A stretch of DNA of 64,000 bases from Nymphaea colorata (taxonomy: Eukaryota > Streptophyta > Magnoliopsida > Nymphaeales > Nymphaeaceae), in NCBI RefSeq assembly GCF_008831285.2, contig NC_045146.1:3748001-3812000 (forward strand), written 5' to 3'. Both the position numbers and the translations under genes were made by a program. Positions 11,723-21,687 of the stretch are shown in pieces. The notes below the pieces were generated by a model that searched no databases, had not been told where the DNA came from, and saw only the letters and a program-made list of their open reading frames with translations. Numbering within the stretch: the stretch's first letter is position 1; every line of letters starts with the position of its first letter.

Positions 11723-11735
11723 TTTATATATAAAA
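11723..11735 (-). promoter_or_regulatory. TATA box in the minus-strand LTR
   Basis: Minus strand TTTTATATATAAA followed by a CT-rich transcribed-looking region. It is the only strong TATA-like element in a plausible U3/R position of this LTR. The plus strand also reads TATATAAAA, so orientation rests on context. Confidence 0.4.
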
Positions 11736-13050
11736 GGAGGTGGGTTCAACTACCTTCTTAACTTACCTTGGGAACTTGCTTCAGACATTAGGGGCTTGGA
11801 AAATGGGTTAAATAGGGTTTAATGACTCTAATTGACCATTCTTAGCTCATTTACATGAGCTAGGTTTGGTCAACATTGGTTAAGACCTATCTTACCAACT
11901 TTGACCAAAATTTTAGATAAAAATGCCCTTGCATAGGGTTTTTCCTTATTTTGTGCTATTTATTATTATTTTTTTAAGTCGAGTTTGTTAGATTAAAACC
12001 TAGTTACTAAGCTCCAAATGTCATCGAATTATGATAATTCAATTTAAATTTGAATAAAATTTGAAAATTTTATCAAATTTGGTTCGAAAATGGTATTTTC
12101 GTCTATAACTTGATTAAAGATGGATTTCAACTGAATCAAACTTTGGTTTGAATATTAAATTTTAATTTGGTATTTGATTTATATATTTGACAAATTTAAA
12201 TGTATATGTGTCTTTCGTAAACCAATTTAGGCTCTGTAATTTCAATTTGATCTTAGAATGATAAAATTGTCTAGATTGATCAATTTCGACCAATTGACTA
12301 AAGTCAAAGCGCATTTGCGAGTAGTGTGACTTTGGTTGAGGCAATTTGATTAATTTGAGTTAAGAAATCTCTTAATTGATCTGACTTGTACTTTGACAGA
12401 GTCTAGTCAAAGTGGGTTCGATTCGGTCAAAGTCTATTTTTGTCCACTAATTGTGTCACGGGATAGACCTACCCTTTTGACTGTATTGAGCCCAAGTTCA
12501 CCGAACCTAGCTGAAATTGGCACCATATTTGGGTGCACTCGGGTCAAACCTACTTGGATTAAGTAAGTTAGGTAAGTTTAACCAGCCTAGTTATTGCTTT
12601 TTGGAAATTGACTAATCTGTAAAGAGGTCTGGTTAAAGAAGAGAGAGAAACATAAATGTCCCTTTTTTCTTAGGTTTCTCCTTGAAAATGACTTTTCTTC
12701 ATTTAATTGAGAGAAAATATATTTTTTTTTTCAAATGGGGGGAGCATGACCCCTGGGGGGCTCTTGACCACATGAGCTAGGTGGGGCCCACACGTGGATT
12801 CCACGTAGCATTCTAGATTGAATTAGATCTAATTCTTAGATTTAAGTCAAAATTTAAATTTTACAATTGGATTTGGATTTCAAATGACATTTGCACTTAG
12901 TTTGGACTCATAATCCTATATTGGGATTTGTGTCGCAGGTTAAATTGAATCTAAATTGTTCTTTAATTCGAAATTAACTTTAAAATTGTAATTTTTTTGT
13001 AAAATTTTTACGTTGCTTCAATTTTGTGAAAAAAATTTGGGGTGTTAACA

Positions 13051-13857
13051 TTGTTCAATCCCTCCTTTTCCCTCCATCCAAACAGGGCAGGATCAATATA
13101 TACTAGGTTTCCACAAGTTTGATAATCAAATTATAAGGTCTTTTACTTCCCTTATTTCCACTTTGTGTCTTGCTTTTTTAGACACTCCTAAATAAGCATA
13201 GATTTTCATTGTTTTCTCCGAGTAAGTGCAATGAAAGGGGCAAGGGTTGTACGGCCCGGCCGGTTTTCTTTTTAAAAGTCTTGTTAAGTCAGCTTTTTAT
13301 ACTTTAAAAAGGGACACTACTATCCAAATTAAAGCATAACAAATACGTTATCCTACAGCACTACAGCACTGAAAGCAACAAGTCCAAGGAAAGTGAGGAG
13401 GCTTCTGCCACGATCCGCACACCCAAAAAAACAAAAGCATAGATTTTAATTGCTGGTAAGATTATCTTTGTGAATTCAGTATGGAGTTTGCACAAAAAAT
13501 CTGTATCAATTTAGAAATTTAGTGTTATTTCGACCCTGCGTTTCCTTGGAAATATTTAACAAATCAAGTCCAGATTCAAATGGGATGTATACGATGTAGT
13601 GTTCGAAACCATGATCATGTCCAGTCGGCACCAGCAGCTTCACGGCGCACACAGAAGTCGAAAACCAAGAAAAGGAAACGAACAAAAGTGAACCGACTCC
13701 GCAAAGGATACCAGCAGCTTCACGGCGCACACAGAAATTAATCTGGTACATGAGGTGAGGGTGGGCTGCATTTGGCCCAGTCGACTCTTTCTCGACGCGG
13801 CGCATCACGACGAAGGCTGCCGACCTCTGTTTCATGCCGAATTGATGAACCAACGCG
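13051..13857. other. Upstream region of the first DOG1-like gene
   Basis: No gene seen. It contains a 27-bp perfect direct repeat (ACCAGCAGCTTCACGGCG...) at 13630-13656 and 13710-13736, spaced 80 bp, within 300 bp of the start codon. Near 13060-13090 a CCATCCAAACAGGGCA block recurs in diverged form at 17674-17691, possibly ends of an old small transposon. Confidence 0.6.
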
Positions 13858-13865
13858 TATATATA
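13858..13865 (+). promoter_or_regulatory. TATA box of the first DOG1-like gene
   Basis: TATATATA lies 75 bp before the ATG at 13933, which would place transcription start near 13890 and give a 5' UTR of about 40 nt ending in an A-rich leader (AAACACCATG). Confidence 0.6.
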
Positions 13866-13932
13866 CAGCAGAAGCCAAGCTCCATCGGCCAACACCAATC
13901 ATCAGAGAGAAAAAAAAAGAAAAAGAAACACC

Positions 13933-15961
13933 ATGTCAGGCTTCAAGGCATTCTTCAACCAGTGGATCCAGGAGCAAGGCCTCCAACTCCAGGAACTCAA
14001 GGCTGCCGAAAGCGACCCAGAAGCCCAGCACCAACTTGCGCCATTGATCCTTCGAGTCATCCACCACTATGAGAACTACTACAAAGCCAAAGCAGATGCG
14101 ACAAAAGAGGACGTTCTAAGGATGTACTCGCCGTCCTGGACCAGTACTCTCGAGAATTCTTTCATGTGGATAGCCGGATGGAGACCCTCCACGATTTTCC
14201 ACTTGGTCTACACCAAGATTGCAGGGATTCAGGCCGAGCAAGAGCTGGATGACTTCTTGGATGAGAAAGGAAACGAGGAGAAACTGACCTCTCTATCGCC
14301 TGCGCAGTTGATGCAACTGGACGAGTTGCAGAGGAGAACGATTCGAGAAGAGGTCAGTATATCAGAGAAAATGGCGAAGCTGCAAGAGAAAACAGGAGAC
14401 CAGCCCTTTGTGAACTTGGCTGAGATAGAGACTACAACTGACACGGTCTCAGGTAAAGAACTTGAATGAGGCAAAACAGGCAGTTGGTCACATACATATA
14501 CCTTAGTAGCAATCTATCTTTTAAATGTCCCTTTTAAATTGTCCTTTATAATGGTGTAATATAGCTGGTAACTTGGCTGAGATAGAGACTACAACTGACA
14601 CGGTCTCAGGTAAAGAACTTGAATGAGGCAAAACAGGCACTTGGTCACATACATATACCTTAGTAGCAATCTATCTTTTAAATGTCCCTTTTAAATTGTC
14701 CTTTATAATGGTGTAATATAGCTGGTAGTTTTAAGTGGCACGTTATTGAAGCAATTCATGTTGCTATTATTTTTTTAGACTGTAAATTGTAAAATGCAAG
14801 ACACTAAAATTAAAGGGTGTATCATAGAACTACCTAAAGGCACAGTAGGGGCTTCATGGAATGTATCTACACAAAGCCCATTTTATGAAAGTTCAAATTA
14901 ATGGGTGAATTTAGGTCCAGTTATATAAAACTACCGAAGGGCAGAGATAACTAGGGGTTCCATGGAGTGTATCTACACAAACCCATTCTATGAAAACTCA
15001 AATTAATGGGTGAATTTAGGTCCAATTATATAAAACAGCGTACGAGATCACCTAGGTCACTTACTTATGACTAATTGAAATTTTGTTAACTATATACTTA
15101 ATGCCTCATAAAAAAAAAGTCTGCCTCTGCTCTTAAAACCACCCAAATCTTGAAAAGTTTTTAGATGTCGGGAGGAGGGGGAAGGAAAGAGTGGGGGAGG
15201 AGGAGAAGAATTTCGGTCTCTTGCTCGGGCAGTGAGTTTCCTCCTGCTCACCCAAAAATCATCCTCAAGATGTTTCAAAGAGATTCACTGTATATCTTTC
15301 TCTTAGTTTAAGTCGATGTTTCAGTTTTCATTAGGCAATCCTAAACTAGTCCGCCTAGTGAGAAAAATCGATTCTTTTTTTTTTTGGCATGTTAATATGA
15401 AATGGTGATTTTTATCACCTCAAGGAAAATTTGTAACATATTCAAATGACTAATTTGTTACATATATTCAGTTAATACAGTAATAAATCAAATATATTTC
15501 TAAGATGCCCAGGGACAATCTGGAAATATATTGATATCTATAAACTAGCATTCATCTCTCTATCTCTCCCTTTCTCTGACACATTCATCATTACTCTCTT
15601 AAACACGTAAACCATGTACCACCATTTCCCTGCCTTCGCATATATTGAAGACATTCTTTCTATATATACGAGATGTTTAGATGTTTGGGTATAAGAGTGT
15701 GACATGCATGATGCAGGCAGAAGCTCGTATGCTGAAATTGGTATGCATGAGAAGGGTCTGATGTGGCTGTTAGAGAAAGCAGACGAGCTGCGCCTGAGGA
15801 CGCTGAAGGGAGTGGTAGATATTTTGAGTCCCCTTCAATCTTTGCGCTTCTTGACAGTAGCAGCCTCACTGCACCTGCGCGTGCACGAGATAGGAGAAGA
15901 AAAAGATCAGCAACGTCAGAGCAGCACCAGCAACTCCGGCCAAGGGGACCGGAGGCAGTGA
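13933..15961 (+). CDS. DOG1-domain protein, two exons (13933-14452, 15717-15961), 254 residues
   Basis: Exon 1 encodes 173 codons plus one base, and exon 2 completes the Gly codon and adds 80 residues before TAG-free stop TGA at 15959-15961. The donor is CAG|GTAAAG at 14453 and the acceptor ATGCAG at 15716. Only this acceptor keeps the frame; the neighbouring AG at 15720 does not. The protein is a DOG1 domain (PF14144 type) without a bZIP region: FFNQWIQEQ near residue 7, HHYENYYKAK, the WIAGWRPSTIFHLVY block, SPAQLMQLDELQRRTIREE, then RLRTLKGVVDILSPLQ and HLRVHEIG in exon 2. DOG1 proteins control seed dormancy and ABA sensitivity. Arabidopsis DOG1 binds haem through two His spaced by three residues, and HLRVH matches that spacing. 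The role here is inferred from family. Without splicing the ORF would stop at 178 residues and lack the C-terminal helices. Convergent with the DOG1-like gene at 18372-19163. Confidence 0.85.
14413..14726 (+). repeat. 157-bp tandem duplication spanning the end of exon 1 and its splice donor
   Basis: 14413-14569 is repeated as 14570-14726 with one visible mismatch (CAGTTGG versus CACTTGG). Each copy holds the last 40 bp of exon 1, the donor CAG|GTAAAG and about 117 bp of intron. The second donor lies at 14610. Use of the second donor would retain the stop at 14467-14469. Confidence 0.95.
14828..15036 (+). repeat. Diverged tandem repeat of about 101-108 bp in the DOG1-like intron
   Basis: 14828-14928 and 14929-15036 share AACTACC, GTATCTACACAAA, CCCATT and AATTAATGGGTGAATTTAGG blocks. 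It is more diverged than the 157-bp duplication, so older. Confidence 0.85.
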
Positions 15962-18371
15962 TGAAATGGCACGAAGAGCAACAACATACAACCTCAACAA
16001 GGATAAGGAGGGGAAGAAGATTCCAATTAACAAATAGTTCTCTCTTTGCAGTTTCAGGATTTTGTCCACCCTTCTTAACGGAAGATTTTGTACTTGTATC
16101 ATTTATTTCTTTCAACCTTTTAGAATTTTGTCTTCCACTTACAAACATCCAGACATCATTCAATGTTTTCATCCACTACCAATTAAATAGCCTAAATTAG
16201 ATGTAACTTTGGCCCCTTAATTGGCCACTTAATTAGTATTTTTATAAGAAGTCTATTGCTATGTTTTTCCTTCGAATTTATTAATTTTCTTTCTACTCAG
16301 GTCCCAAAGCAAAGCAGTCTTAGCTGGGTAAAGGAAAAGGAGGTGTAAACAATGAACAATTGTTGACTTTGTCCCCAATTGGCGGGAAAAAATTTTCCTC
16401 TTCCAAGATCAAACCTAGCCAAACACAGATGCTGCTAGCTATTGAACAAAATGAAAAATACTAAAGGGGAGGGAGGCCAAAAATTTTCAACAGAGAGCTC
16501 CTACCGGGCGAGATTGGAAAAGGGTAACGGGTGGATTGGAGAAGGGCGATGAGGTAATTGGCCCCAGCCAGTTAGATGTCATGAAAATGAACCAAATAAA
16601 TAACTAAGCAATGAAATTAATCAGACCACTTAGAACTCGCTGCCAAGGTTTGTGGGCAGTAGGGGTTGATGACTACTGAGGTCGAGAAAGGCGACTATAC
16701 CTTGCTCTGTTTCTCTCTATATATGGACAAGCAACCATGTAATGTAAAGAGGTGCTTAGAATCATGACTTGGTCCTTCCAGGATGTGACATGTATATACC
16801 TATAATACGTGTCTCATTAGATGAAAATCTTCGTGTAAGCGGGATGATTTCCAGCTAGTGAGTTGTAGAGAGAGGGTAGAGAGATGTATAATCAAGTTCT
16901 AAAATGTTAAGAGCATCATTGTGAACCAGCTTAAGTTTTCTATGTACCTTTTCTTGCTTCAACAGACCTGATTTGGACAATGTAATATTTTTTTTTCTTT
17001 CCTTTATTCTATTAAAAAAAACTTATGTAACCGCCACTTTCTTTCTCTTCAATTTCCTCCTGCTTCCCTACCTATCGTTAATCTCTTCCATTCCCTTACC
17101 TTCCTTTTCGTTCATTAGGATCATCTGCTTAGTTTAAGAGAAAATCACTAGGGGATTAAATTTATTCTACCTACTCAATATTTGATTTGAATTAGCTTAT
17201 TCAGACTGATTTATGTCTATTTTAACGCCATTACTAGTAAATCTGCTGTTGTTCATCACCACTTGTAATGAACACCCGAAAGCACCACTCGTATGTTTAT
17301 GAGAGAGAGAGAGATGGAACAAGAAAGAGAAAATTAAGATACCTGTTGGTGCATGCCATGCACTACCAGAGAGAGGCACCACCGCTCGGCTGCCACATCC
17401 AATACTACAGAGAAGTACCACTTCGCGGCTTAGCATGAGAGAAGAAACAAGAAACGGTAACAGGAAATAAGAAATACATAGGGGCATTATCAATATGGAG
17501 ATAAATAACCTTTCTTCTCAACCTTTGGAGGATTGCAAATACACTAGGGAATTATTTCCTTTCTTTCCCTCACCTTTTTCTTTCCTTCACATGCAAACAC
17601 AAATTTTGCTTCACTTTAATTAGCTATTCAAACACAATAAGACTATCATTTTCATTCATTCATCTTCTTTTCCTCCATTCAAACAGGGCAATAATCTAGT
17701 GACACGACTCATCTCAATGCATACAATACTTTTATAAGCTGTGATTTTTTCTGCCAGTATTTTCTGAACAAGGACATTTTCTTTCACTAATGACAGAGAT
17801 GAGAATTGTAGACATCAAATTATAGTTGAAAGTCGATTAAGCCTCCTAACACTCTTCTGGAATATAGAAACTGGGGGTGCATGATTGAGATAGTGTAGAA
17901 ATTATTGGTACACTGATGCTATGTCTCTTGACACTTCTTTGGAGTCCAAAATTAGATATATATGAATGTTAAGACCTCTTAAACTCCTTAAAGTCTACAA
18001 GATGACAACTAATGCGAGTAATTCCCCTATAAATTTACAAATGGCTATCTAAAAACTTAAGCTTTGATCACTTAGAGGTCCTCAATTCAACTCTCAAGAC
18101 AGTCGATCAACCGAGAATTTAGCATAGCGGGCCTGTTAGCTTGTTGGGCAGTTTTTTTTTTTTCTTGGCTTAGCACAAAGCCACAAACTATGTACAATAA
18201 TGTACCGATTCATTGAAAACTAAAGTTGCATTTAATTATCGCTACTCCAATTTGACAGGACATTTTTCAAATATGTTCCACAACAATCTTCAAACTACCC
18301 AACGGAAAAAAAAAATTAAAAAAAAAAACTACAAGATGAAACCACAAATACACATATCAGGTTAAACTGCC
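15962..18371. other. Intergenic region between the two convergent DOG1-like genes
   Basis: No supported gene. AT-rich with short GA runs (17301-17315) and a CCATTCAAACAGGGCA block at 17676-17691 resembling 13073-13090. Open frames here (for example 15660-16172 minus, 17197-17493 minus) lie antisense to exon 2 or in simple sequence and show no domain. Confidence 0.6.
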
Positions 18372-19163
18372 TCAGACATTCTGGTGCATGCGGTCCCAAC
18401 TGCGTCCCCACTCATGGAGGCGAAGGTGAAACCTGGAAGCCATGATCAGCAGATGCAGCCCCTGCAGCGGGCTAAGTATTTCCAGCACCCTCCTCAACGT
18501 GTTCAGCCGGAGACCGTCTGCATGTTCCACTATCACATGCAGCCGATCTGCATAAGACTTCAGTGCTGACTGCACAGCCGCAGATTCAACCACCTGGCTC
18601 TCATGCAGCACCAGCAGCCGAACCAGCGGCCTATCCGCCATTGCCTCCTGCAAACTCGCCATCCTCCTCGACAACTCATCCTCCAACCCAACCGTCGTCC
18701 GCTGCAGTTCACTCACGCTATTTAGCTGATGCGCCGAGAGACCGGCGAGGTTCACATCGTGATCTAGTCGCAGTAGATCCGGGAGCTGAGCACCGATCTC
18801 CAGCCCGGAGATAACGTAGACGAGCCGGAGGTACGCCGTCGGCCGGCAGCCGCCGAGCCAGGAATAAGCATTTTCGAATTCACTGGTGCATCTCGCAGGC
18901 GAGACGACGGACGGCGCGTTGTGCACGGCTAGCCGGGACAGAATCCTGTAGTAGTCGCGGTAGCTTTCCATGACTTGCGCCACAGTTGACCTGATGACTC
19001 CCTCGTCTTCCCGGTTATTGTTGTGGACCCTGATGAGCTCCTGGACATTCAGCTGGTGACGTTCAATCCACAGGCGGTGACAGTCGCGAAAGCGGCGAAG
19101 AGGTGGCTGCCCATATGGTGGGGGTGGTGGCACCTCCTCTTCACCATGTACTTGACCAGTCAT
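18372..19163 (-). CDS. DOG1-domain protein, single exon, 263 residues
   Basis: An uninterrupted frame encodes an acidic and Pro-rich N-terminus (GEEEVPPPPPYGQPP) and then a complete DOG1 domain: FRDCHRLWIERHQLNVQELI near residue 25, VMESYRDYYRI, the SWLGGCRPTAYLRLVY block (WRPS-like signature with C for W), GLSAHQLNSVSELQRTT, and the C-terminal RLNTLRRVLEILSPLQGL and RFHLRLHEWGR. His residues in HLRLH keep the spacing proposed for haem binding in DOG1. There is no bZIP, so it is DOG1-like rather than a TGA factor. The C-terminus (HEWGRSWDRMHQNV) is as expected for a full-length member. It is markedly GC-richer than its surroundings, which is common for monocot and some basal-angiosperm coding exons. 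Its paralog lies 2.4 kb away in convergent orientation but differs in sequence and in having an intron. Confidence 0.88.
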   Translation of the reverse strand: MTGQVHGEEEVPPPPPYGQPPLRRFRDCHRLWIERHQLNVQELIRVHNNNREDEGVIRSTVAQVMESYRDYYRILSRLAVHNAPSVVSPARCTSEFENAYSWLGGCRPTAYLRLVYVISGLEIGAQLPDLLRLDHDVNLAGLSAHQLNSVSELQRTTVGLEDELSRRMASLQEAMADRPLVRLLVLHESQVVESAAVQSALKSYADRLHVIVEHADGLRLNTLRRVLEILSPLQGLHLLIMASRFHLRLHEWGRSWDRMHQNV

Positions 19164-19290
19164 TTGTTCAAGTGAAACGGCAATCAGGGAAACCGCCTTC
19201 GGTAACCCAATATATCATTGAGTCAGCAGAATTACAAGTGCCATTAAGAGCCCTTTTTTTTTAAGAGGGACTGAATAGTAGTTTCCAGAC

Positions 19291-19298
19291 TTATATAA
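19291..19298 (-). promoter_or_regulatory. Possible TATA box of the second DOG1-like gene
   Basis: Minus strand CTTATATAAG, about 130 bp upstream of the ATG. Palindromic, so orientation is set only by position. Confidence 0.4.
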
Positions 19299-20141
19299 GA
19301 GTTAGATAATATTTTACAAAATTTTTCCATTGACCAAATTAAAAATTGTCAAAAAGGTAAATATGATTTTTTTGGGACCATAGCCCCTACCTTCCCTCTG
19401 TGTGTGTATATATAATTGCAGGAGAAACGAAAAGTTACTGATACCTAATTAAGTTTTTCATAAACGATAAGAAAAACATTCATAAATTTATTTTGGCCGC
19501 CAAGCGAAACTATTAAATTAATGAATAAATACTAAAAGGAACATTATTATTTTAAGACTAAAGTTAAATGATTTAATGTCAAAAATTACTTGCTATAAGG
19601 ACAAGGATACCATGTGAATATAAGGACAAGAAAACCATGTCGGCTGTGAGAGAGAGAGAGAGACAGACAGAAGGCATGGGCACGTGAAGTAAGATCGTGG
19701 CTTGTTTCATTCCTTGCATGTGCACGTTAGGTAGTTATGTACACAGGCGTGCACTGTTTACAGCGCACCGCTATTTACAGTCTCTACTGCATGACGTGCA
19801 GTTCACACGTTACTTACATGTACATGGACCTGTAAACAGTATACAGATGCTTGTGCATATAATCATGTGCAGGTGATCGGTAACATACGCAGCCTTACCG
19901 CTAGAGGCATCTTTGAATTTTGGAAAACCTACGAGTAATATTTGTTCATATTAAACGACTATGTAAGTAGCTGTAAGCTGTATAAGAATACCTGCATGCT
20001 TCTACGAGAAAGCAGCAATTCTGTCTGATTGTGTGGTTCTCTGAGAAAGCAGGGTGATTCATAACTGAATGATAGAATTACTAAATGTGGGAAGTGAAAT
20101 GTAATAAGGGGTGGTAGACCAGCCGTAGATCAACTTGACTA
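19299..20141. other. Upstream intergenic region
   Basis: No gene seen. Contains an 11-bp inverted repeat (ACTGTTTACAG at 19753-19763, CTGTAAACAGT at 19830-19840) and a short GA run near 19650. Confidence 0.5.
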
Positions 20142-20560
20142 TGTTAGCATGATGGTGGTCATGACCATCATAAATATGGTAAGGCTAACATTCAAATATA
20201 GAGGAGTCCAGGTCTAGCATGATGACAATGCAAGCACTGAAGAGGAATCTCGTATGGATCATCTGAAGAAATAGGGAAGGCGTTGAGGAAAGTGCTGGAG
20301 AAGGTGACTCTGGTGCGGTGAAGGCGGTTATAGAGGGTAAAGAATCCTTCTCAATAAGAGATGGCCAATCTCTATCTTAAGAAAGTAAGATCACACGCGA
20401 ACCCCTGAAATCTTGAGATCACCATTTATATTGTTGTAGTCATCATATTTATTCTTATTGATTGCAAGTTGTTTATCCATGATGTACTTGTGCAAAATTG
20501 GGATTCATTTTTTGGAAAAAGTTCTCAATACAATTCTCTCATTCTCATGTTATCCTTTTA

Positions 20561-20573
20561 TGGTTTCAGAGCC
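20561..20573 (+). promoter_or_regulatory. Primer binding site of copia fragment A
   Basis: TGGTTTCAGAGCC differs at one base from TGGTATCAGAGCC, the initiator-tRNA-Met site of plant copia elements. Confidence 0.65.
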
Positions 20574-20609
20574 TTCTTCTTCTTCTTCTTCTGCCTCTAG
20601 AAGAATCAT

Positions 20610-21330
20610 GGCTGGTGCTACATCTAAGTCAATGGAATGCAATTGCGGCTCATATCCGATAATCTCAACCGAGACAATTATTTGTTGTGGAGCAGCTAGT
20701 TGAGCCTGTCATGCTTTCACATGACCTCTGGGGCATGTAGATGGATCAGTGAATGCTTTGGCAGAACGTATAGAGAATGAAGACAAGAAAGAACTCGATC
20801 CTGAGTTGTTGTTGCATGGTGATAATTTGATCAGTTGGCCCTAATTTGGATCAAGGCCATGGTTTCAAAAAGTCATCCTAAGTCAAATTGTGAGAACCAA
20901 ATCAGCCTGTTATCAAGCCTGGTCAATGTCAGAGAAAGCTTATAGTTCTCAGTGGCATCAAGGAGTCGATGAATATGCACACATTTCTTGAGAAGATCAA
21001 GCTACTTGCAGGCACTCTTGTTGGACAACATACCTTAAATCAAGATTTAGTGCAAATCACTCTGATTGGACTCTCGCCGGAATACAAGAGTTTCATGACC
21101 ATGACCTTGACAGGATCCAACTGTTCCATGCTAGTTTACATTTTCTGACTTGTTTGACCTACTCATGATGCAGAAAAAGAGACTTGAACTTCTTAAGCCG
21201 AAACCTATTGAAAGTAAAGAAGTGAAGCAGCCGACTGCTCAAGCAGTCCTTCAAATTTCTTGTAGTGCATTCTGTGGAAGAAGGTAGGGGTAGAGGTTCA
21301 TTCCATGGTCGTGGAGGCAGAATTTGTTAC
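20610..21330 (+). pseudogene. Copia gag remnant (fragment A)
   Basis: A start-like ATG at 20609 (MAGATSK) leads into motifs of copia Gag in at least three frames with several stops. LSPEYKSFMTMTL near 21070-21110 matches the conserved 'LP..Y..F...L' region. The copy is heavily decayed and cannot be translated. Confidence 0.55.
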
Positions 21331-21414
21331 AGATTCAGTCGGCAGATTAAAGAACTTAAAGTCCTTTGAAGTAGCAGAAATAATAATTTGAATAAGAAAT
21401 CTTCAAAAGCGTGC

Positions 21415-21666
21415 TGTTAGTGTCATCCTTCTGCGGTACAGTTTGCTATCACCCAACGAACCAGAATTCATCCTTTATTGATTCTCTTGTAATAACGCAA
21501 GCTGGCTCAATCTTTCCAATATAAATATCTTGTAACTCATTAATGAAAGTGAGAAATCCCCTGCTTGCATCTCTGCTCATGCCCTGTCTTCTCCTTTTTT
21601 TGCTCTGTGCTACTCTGTGTTGCCCTACTCTATACTTTATTCTCTATTTCCTTTCTCGTTTGTACA
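21415..21666 (+). repeat. 5' LTR of copia fragment B (252 bp)
   Basis: Has TG...CA ends, an internal TATA-like CAATATAAATATC near 21518, and a primer site abutting its end. Confidence 0.65.
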
Positions 21667-21678
21667 TGCTATTAGAGC
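21667..21678 (+). promoter_or_regulatory. Primer binding site of copia fragment B, degenerate
   Basis: TGCTATTAGAGC against the usual TGGTATCAGAGC, two mismatches, directly after the LTR. Confidence 0.55.
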
Positions 21679-21687
21679 TTCAGCAAT

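Larger units (their letters stand above)
8510..13050 (-). mobile_element. Truncated minus-strand gypsy-type element: LTR, primer binding site and leader
   Basis: Read on the minus strand, an LTR-like block starts TGTTAACACCCC at 13050 and ends GGGGTGCGAACA at 9209. It is followed by spacer GA, a primer binding site (9206-9189) and a leader similar to 386-720 of the plus-strand element. No gag or pol follows; the element is cut off where the plus-strand LTR begins. The two elements therefore face each other. This reading explains the internal binding site better than a single 4.9-kb LTR would. Confidence 0.55.
9209..13050 (-). repeat. Long LTR (about 3.84 kb) of the minus-strand element
   Basis: Terminal TG...CA on the minus strand: TGTTAACACCCC at 13050 and GCGAACA at 9209. 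It has a TATA box at about 11735-11723, which would give a U3 near 1.3 kb and a long R-U5. No open frame over 100 codons. The partner LTR is not in the window, so the start at 13050 rests only on the terminal motif and similarity to the LTR start at 8119. Confidence 0.5.
20142..21414 (+). mobile_element. Copia-type fragment A: candidate 5' LTR, primer site and broken gag
   Basis: A TGTTAG start at 20142 and the primer site TGGTTTCAGAGCC at 20561 bracket a candidate 419-bp LTR, though its end lacks a clear CA. Gag-like sequence follows in shifting frames: DNYLLWSSLVEPVMLSHDLW near 20660-20740 and LAGTLVGQHTLNQDLVQITL near 21010-21070, as in copia Gag (UBN2 type). A basic GRGR-rich linker ends at 21414, where fragment B begins. 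No pol remains. Confidence 0.6.

Noticed and set aside
8119-13050. Single 4.9-kb LTR of the plus-strand gypsy element with TG/CA and matching terminal repeats
   Set aside because: A minus-strand LTR end, primer binding site and leader lie inside it, so two facing partial elements explain it better.
13506-13898. 130-codon minus-strand frame upstream of the DOG1-like gene
   Set aside because: Covers the promoter and direct repeats; no recognisable motif.
15704-15961. Independent 85-residue protein starting at 15704
   Set aside because: It is exon 2 of the DOG1-like gene; the first four codons lie upstream of the acceptor.
15660-16172. 170-codon minus-strand frame
   Set aside because: Antisense to exon 2 of the DOG1-like gene, low-complexity, no domain.
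18563-18814. Pro/Ser-rich plus-strand frame
   Set aside because: Shadow of the GC-rich minus-strand DOG1-like gene.
19753-19840. Hairpin with 11-bp arms as a small RNA precursor
   Set aside because: Loop of 66 bp and short stem, not a plausible miRNA precursor.
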